Source: Panax quinquefolius (taxonomy: Eukaryota; Streptophyta; Magnoliopsida; Apiales; Araliaceae). From it: DNA of 64,000 bases. Under the pieces are notes generated by a model. That model did not search any database and was not told the DNA's origin. It was given only the letters and a program-made list of their open reading frames with translations. This document shows positions 11,667 to 23,076 of the stretch, piece after piece (position 1 is the stretch's first letter; each line of letters begins with the position of its first letter). The stretch spans positions 4,008,437 to 4,072,436 of the forward strand of contig CM035160.1 of NCBI GenBank assembly GCA_020205615.1, in the 5' to 3' direction. A program made the position numbers and the translations under genes.

Positions 11667-11965
11667 AAGAAACATCAGCAGCCACATCAAAACAAAAGAT
11701 CTCAGTCAGCAATTAATAGCAAACACTAATGTTCCTCACTTTAATAACAACTTCTGTCAAGTGCTGACTGTTCTACCCAAAAATAACAAGAAAAGAAAAA
11801 GGGAAACAAGTAACCGAAAAAAGAAAAGCTTGTGTCAAATAAAAAACAATTCCCCTAACAGTGAATCAATAGCTATTACAAATTTCATGCCAAGAATTAG
11901 AGCCTAAATTAATTAATGTGGATGTCAAGTCAAAGTTTCACCTGTCATGCATTACATTCCTTGTA

Positions 11966-12200
11966 GGCCTAAAGCCTCTGATATATAGTAATTCATCTAG
12001 AGTTTCCCTCAGCTTGATTATGCAATATTTGACATCTCTTTTCTGCAAAAGATTGATAACATATAACATGATGCATATGTGGCATGACTTTGATATAGAG
12101 AACGTGCATATATATTATTATATACAAACAAAGATCAAGAAGAGATTTTGCATTAGTATACCTGCAAATTAGAGGTATGGCTTCAGGGTCCAGAGTATAT
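11966..12200 (-). pseudogene. Truncated dioxygenase paralogue (exon 1 end, intron 1, exon 2 start)
   Basis: On the minus strand the end of a dioxygenase exon 1 (LDPEAIPLICR, with the same CTGCAA border as in the intact gene) is followed by a short intron. The first part of exon 2 follows (about 11966-12045), matching the intact gene around its [22 protein letters not shown] and AEGF-like region. The rest of both exons is missing. LDPE at this point differs from LDSAE of the neighbouring gene, so this is a distinct, older paralogue. It is joined directly to segmental repeat C at about 12205. Confidence 0.7.
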
Positions 12201-12204
12201 ATGT

Positions 12205-13215
12205 ATGTTACTTGTCGGTTCAAGAAAGAGGCCCATATATATTACCCAGGGCCAACTCATTATCTCATGATTTTGACCCACTAGTAAAACCAAATGGACC
12301 GTCCATTAGGTCCAAATCCCACATGACTACATATAGGCCTAGCCCCTTTCTGTTTAAGCGAAGAACAAATTGGCCGGGGAATGTTTGAATTATTTTCAAA
12401 AGTATTTCTTCACATTTGCACATTACTCTAATAATATATTCTTAATATTTCTAAAAAGGCTTCACAATATTGTTTACACCAAATTAACTTCCAATTTTTT
12501 CGCTCGCTTTATAATTAAACATTCGGTTTTTGTAACTATTTTTTGGTGTAACTGGGTCACATCTTATCCTAAAAAGAGTTTAATTAATTTAATTATGCTT
12601 ATATTTAGAAAGCAATTATTATCTCCATGTTCACTCATTCACTCACTCACTTACGTTAGTTTTTTAAATATTTTTCACATTTTGACTTTTTTTTCTCTCT
12701 CACTTTTCATCCCTATTTTCTCATCTATTTTTTTTTTAAGTTTTATTCAAATATTTTGATTTTTTTTTTTTTTTTTTTTTTTGTAATTGTACACACTATG
12801 AGCCTCATAGACTAGTATAGGTAATATTGATAGATAGATGGTTCATAAATCTCGGTAATTTGGGTTGACATTGAACATGTAAGATGTTGGAGCCCAATAA
12901 GATTGATATGGAGGCCCATAAGACTATAAAGCGTAGGATCCATAAATTTATGTCACGTCTTTACTCTTATATACGACAAATAAGAAAAGAAAAAAGTAAA
13001 AGATTGAGTGAATGTGATCCAAGACCAACATCCAAATTGTCCTACAGTTATATATAAAGGGTCCAAAACAAGTTGGGCTTTATATGTATTAGTTGACAGC
13101 CCGTTGTTTTCCGTTTATACTGCAAGTTCAGCATAAAAGGTTATTTTGCTTCAAAAGTGAATTTCTTAGTAATAAATAAATGGAGGACTTCTTCTACAAA
13201 AACACATGCAATAAA
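12205..13215. repeat. Segmental repeats C and D, second copies
   Basis: 12205-13040 matches 3200-4395 and 13035-13215 matches 8800-8995. The blocks that are separate on the left are adjacent here, so this side probably preserves the older order. A poly-T tract sits at about 12758-12782. No gene is seen; the 129-residue open frame inside has no coding character. Confidence 0.7.
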
Positions 13216-14077
13216 GCATATATTTAGTCAATGCCAGAAAGGTAAATGGGATGGGGCTTTTGTTTCTTGTGGTTCACATGAATACTCTCTTTGCCCTAAA
13301 ATGATATATTTAATACTCCTTCTGTCCTAAAATAAAAAATTTGATTTATTTTTTGTGCATATTAAAAAAAGATAAAATTATTTATATTTAAATTCTCATT
13401 TAATTACATAGTTTTATGCACATGACTAGTGATAGTCCATAAAAATGCATAGATAATATAAATATGTCAATTAATATTAAGGGTATTATATGCAAATTAT
13501 TATAAAAATAGATTATTTAAGGTAAGCATACATTTAACTTGAGATTATTTAAAATAGTAATAAATTTTTTAAAATTTATATTTTAAAATTTAACGATATA
13601 GAAGATCTTAAAATTTAAAAGATTGATGACTCTTTGTCTATAATTAAAACAAAGTGAAATAATATTCTTTCAAAAGGAATTAATTATCTAAGTATTTTTA
13701 ATTTCAAGACAAACTAGACTCATCATAATCTAGTGAGATAAACTTGTAGAAATATCATAATTAAAAGTATCTTAACTTTTATGGCGTTAAACTAATTTTT
13801 CAAGTACATATTCTTCTTAATTATGGCGTTACGTTTACCCTAAAAAGTTATGTAGTTTTCAAAAACCCATTAACATTAACTTGAAAGAATATGGTGCCTG
13901 CCGGGTCAAAATATCTAGAAATTAATTTAGACGTTGAACTTATATCTAAAGAGTATGTTTAGATTATGTGAAGTGGTTTACACCCGTACGTGTTATTACA
14001 TTTATAATTAGCTTTATAATCTTATTACAGTCAAATTAATCTAAGTCCCTTCACCCAGGCCATGAATATATATATAT

Positions 14078-14113
<36 letters not shown>

Positions 14114-14151
14114 GGCCTTTTCATAAACCGGTTCTTATAGCATGGTGATCT
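13216..14151. other. AT-rich spacer, MITE-like edge and (TA)n
   Basis: No gene is seen. TACTCCTTCTGTCC at about 13314 resembles a Stowaway-type terminal repeat, but I could not find a matching right end. A (TA)n tract interrupted by AA lies at about 14067-14113, just before the foldback element. Confidence 0.5.
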
Positions 14152-14832
14152 GTGTAACACCCCTTTTTTGATGATTGATAAAACTTATTGGAAGGTGAGA
14201 TTGAAATATAAATATACCCAAATTGTAACAACTTGTAAACTTTTATTTTAATATGAGGACCACCATAGTCAACATGTTGTCGGTTTGTTTAACTAAAACG
14301 AATTTTTAATATTAAATAATACGACGAATGCGAACATGCAAACTTATATAAAAAAAAAAAAAAAAAATTAATACAAAACCTATTGAGCCTCTTCCGCTTC
14401 AAAAAAAAAAAAAAAAATCTAAACTCACACTAACAAATATTTGTTATAATAACAAATATTTTATTATAAAATATTTTATAATAACAAATATATGTATCAT
14501 ATTTTATAAAAATAAATATTTTATAATAACAAATATTTTTATAATAACAAATATTTTATATTTTATAAAATATAAATAGGATATAAAAATATTTTATATT
14601 CTTTATTTGTTATTATAAAAATATTTGTTTTTATAAAATATTTGTTTTTATAAAATATTTTATATTCTTTATTTGTTATTATAAAATATTTGTTTTTATA
14701 AAATATTTATTTTATAAAATATTTTATATTCTTTATTTGTTATTATAAAATATTTGTTTTATAAAATATTTTATATTCTTTATTTGTTATTATAAAAATA
14801 TTTGTTTTTATAAAATATTACAAGTTATTCTT

Positions 14833-17423
14833 TGTGACGCCCCCAAAAATAGGTATACATCACCCATTCTCGAAATACAATATACTAGTATGTAAACAAC
14901 TACTTTTTTTATTATTACAACAATAAAATCTGTGAGTTTGAATACAAATATTATCTTCAGATAATATCTATACTCAAATAAATCCTCATCATATTTATTG
15001 ATACATTATTTTACAAAAATGGTGAGGACTACTAAACAACTCTCTCTAAACCTTCATTCCAAAAACCCACTTCAGATTTCGCTTATATTTTCGCCTCCTA
15101 GAAGAAAAATGGAACAAAAAGAAAAAGGTGAGCTCAACTAGCTCGAGAAAGAATATTATTACGACTAAGATAATATACAACAAATTACCATTAGTCTTCA
15201 ACAGAAAAATCTAATAGAATACAATAGACAACAAATTTTAAATCAATATTCATAGCGTGAAATAATAATTCATTAGAAGAGTTAAGTAGAGAATGCAAAC
15301 TACTATCTTCCATGTATTTAATTTAAAGTTCATCGTCTATCTTTTATCCCCAGAACATCAATCAATATATATCCGGAATCACATATTCATCTTTGACTTC
15401 TGATGTGCCAAAGATATTCATCGATTAATCATGTTCATCTAAACACTGCTCATCTTCGCACTACATGCCAAAGATATTCTTCAGAAATCATTCATCTTTG
15501 CACTACAAAGCCAAAGATATTCCATAATATCATCATTTAAGATCAAGATGATGAAAAATATTTTTAAAGCGAATCCAAAGGAAACAAAATGACAAGGATT
15601 AAGGATTAAGGATTCGTACTTTGTTTTATTCACGTCCAAAAAATACCTCAAAAATAATCGCGATGGTGTAAAATTCAAGAATGATCAAAACATGGATCTG
15701 ATCAAAACTAGTATCCGAATAGATATTTTTTTGGACGAAAAGAAAAATTTTATTTTTCGATAAATAGTGTCAGATTCGTGAATAAGGTCGATATCGTGAA
15801 TAAGTAACTCAGACACCAAAAGTTCAAACTTTGATAAAAACTTCAGATCAATATTTCAACATAATGATATTGAAGAAATAATATCATTACGAAAAAAAAT
15901 AATATCCCTTACCTCGAAAGATTAAGATTTACAAATTTGGAATCTAAAGTATAGTCTTTGAAGGAACTTCTTGATCGCCTAACAATACTCAAAGTATACT
16001 CAAAATACTCACAAGAATACGCTCGATAATATAGAGAGAAAAACTTGATTTTACGGTGTGATTTTCAATTCTAACCCAAGACCCTATTTATAGAAAAAAT
16101 GCTTAGAACACCAAAAGTAAAATTTAATAAATTAATAATATTATTTTTCAAATTTCCTACGCCCACTAATTTGGTCCAAGACATCAGCCACCATATGACA
16201 AAACATTAAAAACGTTTTTCTTAATTTAAATAATTAAAACTTTCAAAAATCAATTATTTGAAGTTGAACTTCAATAATTCACAATAAATAGCCCTTTTAT
16301 CGGAAAAATTCGAATCTCGCGATTTTTTTATAGGAAATTCAATTCTCTACAACTTTACGTAAAGAAAGTTTTTCCAAATTCCAAACGAAATTGATCGAAA
16401 TCACAAACAGACGATTTTACTGTGCTATAATCAAATTTCAATCAATAAATGGGGTCCACCAGACATGTTTAACATGTTTTAAACATTTATTGCAACAAAA
16501 ATACTCTTCCTCCTCAGATACTCATATATTTCACATTCGTTGTAAAAATATCACCATTATTATATTATTAAAATATAATAATATATTTAAATAATTATTT
16601 TATCGAAAAAGATAAAATTTCAATTTTCAACAATTGTCACATTAAAATTTTCTCTCCATCTATATCCACAAAAAATCAATATTTTTCTCATCATATGAAT
16701 CAATAATTAATTATTCACAAATAATATTACGAAATCACAATATTAACAACCAGTGCGCTTCCTGGAAAGAGGGGCTTTCCAATAAGAATTTTTCCTTCTT
16801 GTGCCAAATTAGGTGACCAAACCTCTCCTTAGACAGTAACTTTCTAGACATTGCCAATAATGTTATCTAATAATATTATTAAGATAATATGAATTATTGC
16901 TTCGATAATGAAAAATATTGTGTAATGACAATTATTGAAACAACAAAGAATATAAAATATCAACGCACAATTATTGAATCAATAAAATAAAATCTTTGAA
17001 TAATAATTACCACCGTAACCATTATTGAGTAGTGCCTTCTTTCGTAAGAATCAATAATTGGTGCAATACTGGTGTCTTCGTGTTTTTAACCACCGAGTAT
17101 TTTAACAAAGATTAATGGTAACAACTACGCCAGTTATTTTAACCAACTTATATTTGTCGCTTTCTTCATCCAATCGCTTTCAAGCATATGGGGCCCATAC
17201 ATAGCATTTACGTGTCGCATTTAATATTCCCCAGACGATCTTTAATATTCCACGACCAAACGAATATTCCCTAATAACAATGATGAATATTTTATAACCA
17301 CTGCTTATTTTTGAAATATTTGCGTATTTACCCTAACAATCCACATTAATCACATCAACCCTTACTATTTCAAAATAATAAATAGAAAATTAAATTTCAT
17401 TAATAATAAGTTGGGGTCTTACA
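14833..17423 (-). repeat. 3' LTR of element I
   Basis: About 2.59 kb, beginning TGTGACGCC and ending TCTTACA on the plus strand; in element orientation it runs TGTAAGACCCC to GGCGTCACA. It matches 23077-25651, 38548-41261, the inverted 45426-48008 and part of 48595-50486. Confidence 0.9.
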
Positions 17424-17436
17424 ACCTCCCTCCTTA
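17424..17436 (-). promoter_or_regulatory. Polypurine tract of element I
   Basis: Read on the minus strand, TAAGGAGGGAGGT lies directly before the 3' LTR start TGTAAGACCCC. This is the expected primer for plus-strand DNA synthesis. The same tract sits next to the 3' LTR of element II (41262-41274). Confidence 0.85.
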
Positions 17437-17439
17437 TGA

Positions 17440-20400
17440 AATTTCGTCCTCGAAATTGACGTGACGTATTCTGATGTTTCGAAAGGTGAGGATACCTCAC
17501 TTTCATTTCCGCTTCCAATTCCCGGTCATTTCCTCTATAGCATGATTCCTCCACAAAACTTTAACTTGTGGTATGACCTTTCTTGGCGTAGGACATGCTC
17601 CTTCCTATCTAAAATCTTGACAGTACCTCCTAATCGTTAAGTCTTCATTATCTCGTCCTGGCTTCTAACTCAATAACGTGGTTTGGGTCTTTCACATATT
17701 TGAAGTACGGATATGTGAAACACATTATGAACACGAGACATACTTGGAGGTAACGCAAGTCTATAGGCTACATTTCCTACTTTCGGTCAAGAATTTGAAA
17801 TGGACCAATAAATCGTGGATTGAGCTTTTCTCTCTTCCCAAATCTTGTAACTCCTTCCATGGAGCAACTCACAACAATACATGATCCCTACACTAAATTC
17901 CACGTCCTTTCGATGAAGATCCGCATAACTCTTTTGTCGATCTTGTGCTGCTTTTGTATCGTTGTCGAATCATTTGAATCTTTTCGGTGAGTCATACGTC
18001 TTAACTCGGGTCCCAAAATGTTGCTTCACCCACCTCATCCCAACATATTGGAGAATGACATTTTCGTCCATATAATGCTTGAATGGAGCCACACCTATAC
18101 TTGCCTCGATAAGCTGTTGTTGTAGGAGAATTCCACCAATGGTAAATACTTATCCCAACCGCCCTTGAAGTCTAGGACACAGTAGTCTTAATAAATCTTC
18201 AAGAGTTTGAATAGTCCTTTCGATTGTCCGTCCGCTTTGAGGATGGTATGCTTAACTAAATCGCAAATCCGTGCCCATAGCTTTTTGCAAGCTAACCCAA
18301 AATCTTGAAGTGAATCTTGGGTCACGATCCAAACTATGGATACAGGCATGCCATGCAACCTCACAATCTCATTCACGTCATACTCTGCAAGACGCGTTGA
18401 ATAAGTCTCCGTGTCGGCAAGAAATGAAAGCGAGCAGACTTGGTTAATCTATCAACAATAACCCAAATAGCATTGATGCCTTGAGAAACCGTAGGAAGAC
18501 CCGTAAACGAAATCCATGGTAATGTGTTCCCACTTCCATTTCGGAATCTCAAGTGGTTCTGGCGGACCCTTAGGTACTAGATGCTCCGCTTTTTACACGT
18601 TGGAAAGTTAAACACATCGAGATAAACTTTGCAATCTCTCTCTTCATATTGTTCCACCAAAATATATGTCGAAGATCACGATACATTTTAGTACTTCCGG
18701 GATGGATTGCAAATGGTGTATTGTGTGCCTCCATCATAATCTTGTACTTCAAATCGAGTCGTTAGGGACACAAAGTCCGGAGTGGACTCAAGTATTCCTT
18801 CTTCATCAATTTTCGCCCGGATAGGAATAGCTCATAATTTCGTACTTTCTTCTTCAATAATCCAAAGTTGCTCCTTCATCTCTTTGATTCGATTTCTTCT
18901 TACTTTTCGCGCGTTCAACTCCATATCTTTACGGTGTTCGAGTCTTTTCAATAGCTTTCGAGCAGCGTCATTTACGCAATGTTGAGTTCTTTTTCAGTGA
19001 AGAAATATTTAATAACTTAACTTTTTCTATTAAAGTTGGCTTTCTGCAGAGAACACATCTATCCCATTTTGCTCGATAAAGATTTAAATTTTGTCAAAAT
19101 AATTTTTTAATATTATGGTGTGAATTTGAGATAATATTATAGTTGTGGGTTTTATAAATTTTGCAAAGTATCACGAAGTGGTATATTATATTAGATTAAT
19201 TCGAGACAGGGAATATTAAATGCAATGACTCGATCATTGCACTTATTCCCGTATGATCTTCTCACTTTGATTCCATTATTGTCGAATCGCGTTTTGTTTT
19301 ATTACCACGTATTATTAACGTAATAAGCGAAACGTCTTTATATAAAATAGAATCTTTATTAAAGTTGATTATATAAATAGAATATATTATATTTATTATT
19401 TTATTATATTCCATCCTTATTATTCTTTACTAGTGTTTTGTAGATTGCATAGTGTTTGCATAGTAAAATGTTTTTTATATAAATAGAATATATTATATTT
19501 TATTTAAAAGATTTTTCTTTAAATATGGGATGGTATTGAATAGTGTTTTCTATAAATAGAAGCTCGTTCCTTGTTCATTGAAACTACAGAGAGAAATTAT
19601 AGTCTTTTCAATAGCTTTCGAGCCATTCACGTCAAAAATGGCGTACCTATCATGCTTGTTGTATCGCGGTGTTGAGTTCTTTTTCTTGAGTGAAGAAATA
19701 TTTAAGGCTTTTATGGTTCTTTATCATTCATTGGAATATCTGAATATATCTCCATCTTTACTTTCTCCCCATATTATTATTACATTGGAATAGATAGTGC
19801 CTTCCATTCTTTATTATACCCAATTGGTTAAAACTTTGAGACTTGATATCTTTAGAATATCCTTGATATTTGCGTTTCATCGATATCTTTTCACAAAAAT
19901 ATTCTTGCTTGAATTTTACTAACTTTGGGCGTTAATAATTCAGATCAACTTGTTTTATTGAATTATTATGTCATTATCATCATCCCTCGTAGTAGGATAA
20001 TTCCTCTCATACTCTTTAAGATTGTCGCGAATGCGGTGATGGCGACCGGGGTGATTCGAAGATGACTTTCCTTGGCACGTTGCATAAAATTGAGAACACA
20101 AAGATCCTAACCCTTTAAACCGGTTGTACTTGATTTTATCGTATCATTTATTCATTAGATAACAAATCCATCCAAAATGAACCGGATGGTATTGTTAGAG
20201 CAGTCTTAATAATAGTTGTAATGAAATAAGTCTCCTCTTAAGTTCTTGGAACTCTTCGCATTCTTCACTCCAAACGAATTTTATATCTTCCAAGTTAGTT
20301 TGGGTTAATGGAGTAGCGATTCGAGAAAATCCTTCCACGAATCTCCGATAATAACCAACCATTCTAAGCCCAAAAACTACGTACTTGATCACCGACTTGG

Positions 20401-21700
20401 TTGCTCCCAACTTTGTATTGCTTGAATCTTCGTCGGATCAACAGATACTCCATGTTTTGACACACCATGCCCAAGAAATGCTACTTCCTCAAGCCGGAGC
20501 TCGCATTTCTTCAATTTAGCATATAGTTGGTTTTCACGAAGCCTTTGAGTACCAAAGTTCAAATGGTGCTCATGATCTTCACGACTTTTGGAATATATGA
20601 GGATGTCATCAATAAAGACAACAACGAATTGATCCAAATATTCCTTGAATACTTTCGGTTCATCATATCCATGAAAGCCGCGGGGAGCATTAGTTAGTCC
20701 GAAAGACATGACTAAGAATTCATAATGCCCATACCGGGTTCTCAGGCGGTCTTTGGAATATCCTCGATTCTAATCTTGGTGATGATGATATCCGAATCGA
20801 AGATCGATTTTGAAAAGAATTATGCCCCTTGCAATCGGGGTCAAACAAGTCATCAATACGAGGTAGGATACCTATTCTTGATGGTGACATGGTTCAATTC
20901 CCGATAGTCAATACAAAGTCGCATACTCCCGTCTTTCTTCTTTACTGAAATAAAACAGAGCACCCCAAGGAGATGTCTTAGGGCGAATGAAACCGATGTC
21001 CAACAATTCCTCGTAGTTGGACCTTTAACTCCTGAAGTTCATAGGAGCCATTCGATATGGGGTTTTAGAAATGGGCTTTATACGGGTTCAAGATAAATAA
21101 AGAATTCAACTTCACGTTACGGGGTAGACCAGGAAGTTCTTGAAAATACGTCATGAAAGTCGATATAACAACAGAATATTATTCAAATTTGGCGTGTCTT
21201 TATTCAAATCCATAACATGGGCTAAGAAAGCTTGACATCCGTTTTTCAATAAACGAATAGCTTTATGATTAGATATGATGATGATTGATTTTAATGGTTT
21301 AGTTGCTTGAATTAAATATAACAAAGTTGGTTAGGAATATGAAAACTAACAACTTACGAAAACAATCAATTTTGGCATGATGAGTAGTTAACCAATCAAT
21401 CCCTAAAATCACATCAAAAGCAAGTATCTTTAAAGAGATAAGGTCAACAGTAAGGTGATGGTGCCAACTTGAATCAAACAAGATTTATAAACAATGGATG
21501 TGATGAAAGTTTCTCTAACGGAGTTTCCACAGATAGGTCAAAGTCTAATTTCTCGAGTCAAGTTTAAGCGTTGAGCACATGCAGGAGAGATAAATGAATG
21601 GGTATACACCGGTATCAAGTAAGGTATAAACTTCGCAAGAATTTATAAATAGCTTACCCGTGATCACCTCGTTTGGGTTCTCGCATTATGACCGATCCAA
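17440..21700 (-). pseudogene. pol of element I (protease, RT, RNase H, integrase, chromodomain), broken
   Basis: Recognisable pieces in order on the minus strand: protease (FDVILGIDWLTTHHAKIDC, about 21370-21430), reverse transcriptase with the FVVVFIDDILIYSKS active-site motif (about 20580-20640, the FIDD form of YxDD), RNase H remnants, integrase with a zinc-finger piece (ISMCLTFQRVK, the second C of CxxC changed to F) and the core piece VNEIVRLHGMPVSIV-like at 18300-18370, then a chromodomain-like tail. The longest open stretch is near 100 codons, so frameshifts and stops are everywhere. RNase H is further split by an insertion (next entry). It would not give a working polyprotein as written. 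Confidence 0.85.
18940..19715. repeat. Insertion with flanking duplication inside pol of element I
   Basis: The stretch around AGTCTTTTCAATAGCTTTCG through GTTGAGTTC and GTGAAGAAATATTTA occurs at 18940-19005 and again at 19600-19705. About 600 bases lie between them that element II lacks (compare 42690-42760). The insert is AT-rich and ends with TATAAATAGAAGCTCG followed by a leader-like stretch, resembling the promoter end of a small LTR. The inserted element is not identified. Confidence 0.55.
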
Positions 21701-21749
21701 CAAACGCTCTTCCGGAATCGTTGACTTTGACTTTTACTCGACGATCTTT

Positions 21750-22650
21750 TGAGTCACCGTCCCATTGAACTAGGTTTATTTCTTGTACAATCTCGAGCGA
21801 TATGTCTTCCTTTCCACAATTATAAGCATACCTTGAACTGTTGTGGGCGGTTTGGACTAATATGTCCTCTTTCCCGCATTTATAGCATATAATGGGTGGT
21901 CGTTCTCCTCCTTAGAACCGATTCTTTGCACCTTTATCGTCTTCATATAGTCGTTGTTAAATCTCCTCTTTTTAAAATCTCCTCTGACTTCGCTTCTTCT
22001 ATTTTCATGGCCATGATTACCACCCGAGTGGTTACCATTTTTGTCCGTCTGTTTTTTCTCCATTTGGTTATCATTATTACATTGATCGCTATCTCAGTGC
22101 GATCCTGGTTATGGTCCTCGTTTGAATATACTCGTTATCTCGCTTCTAACAATTGAGCCTCATTAACAACATCTGAATAGAGAGAAATTTATGAGAAATG
22201 AGATATTGTCGTATCTGGGTTTCAAACCTCTCGAAACATCCGCATCATCGTTCCTCATTCTCCACCAAATGAGGTCTGAACACGGATAACTCTGCAAACT
22301 TTGCCTCGTCTTTGAGACACCGCTCGTTGTTGTTTTGTTCCAATCGATGAACTCCACTTCCTTTATATAGCCGAACACTTTCGGAAAGTATTTGTCATTA
22401 AATACCTTCTCAAACGTCTCCCCAAGACATCTTTGAGTCTTGGTTTTGGATGGAGTCACGCTTCCACGAGACTCCACCAGTATGATGCCTTTCGCCACGG
22501 AACATAAAGGTGGCGAATGGAACCTTCTGTTCCTCCGTGCATCCCAAGACATCGAATATCTTGGTAATTTGCTTGACCCGTGTTTCCGCCGCTGATCGGA
22601 TCTGGCTTTCCCTCAAATTCGGTGGTCCCAACTCTTTGAATCGCTTGCAT
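21750..22650 (-). pseudogene. gag of element I, broken
   Basis: On the minus strand the upstream part carries capsid-like sequence in several frames (for example RETFEKVFNDKYFPKV-like words around 22380-22430). The 3' part has two zinc-knuckle remnants at about 21820-21900: CYKCGK at the first and YNCGKE at the second. These CCHC knuckles normally bind retroelement RNA. Frameshifts interrupt the region, and the highest divergence from element II is at C/G-rich positions. Confidence 0.75.
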
Positions 22651-23060
22651 TGTGACAACCCCGTGAATTGCTATCATTTCCTCCTATATTTTGAACACGA
22701 GTCTCCTCATCCGATTTTGCATGAATCGCAAAAAACTTCTAAACATCCCCTCGTTCATCATCTGCTTTCCGGTGGGTGTTGTTCACGGAGGAACATTGCC
22801 CGGCTGTTGCAGCGTTCTCCTCGTTGGTGAGTACTGAGCGTCTCCACGGTCTCATTTCCATTGTTAATATTCTCGATTCGACATTCTCAAATCTTTGTCA
22901 TAAAACAAGGGTTAATTAAGGAAATCAATATATCACATAATATCCTTATATCTTGACCAACTAACAATTAAGCTTAGGTAGGACACCTTTAGCGAAGGAT
23001 TTACTCGTCTCTCCTCTCTCTAGTTACATTCCCGATCTTCGCCAGGAGATCATATCCTAA

Positions 23061-23073
23061 GCTCCGATACCAA
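23061..23073 (-). promoter_or_regulatory. Primer-binding site of element I (initiator Met tRNA)
   Basis: On the minus strand TTGGTATCGGAGC follows the end of the 5' LTR within a few bases. It matches the standard plant primer site TGGTATCAGAGC complementary to the 3' end of initiator tRNA-Met, with one missing A. Confidence 0.85.
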
Positions 23074-23076
23074 CCG

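Noticed and set aside
12370..12759. 129-codon open frame
   Set aside because: It is Phe/Leu/Ser/Ile-rich low-complexity and lies in segmental repeat C, whose other copy does not keep the frame.
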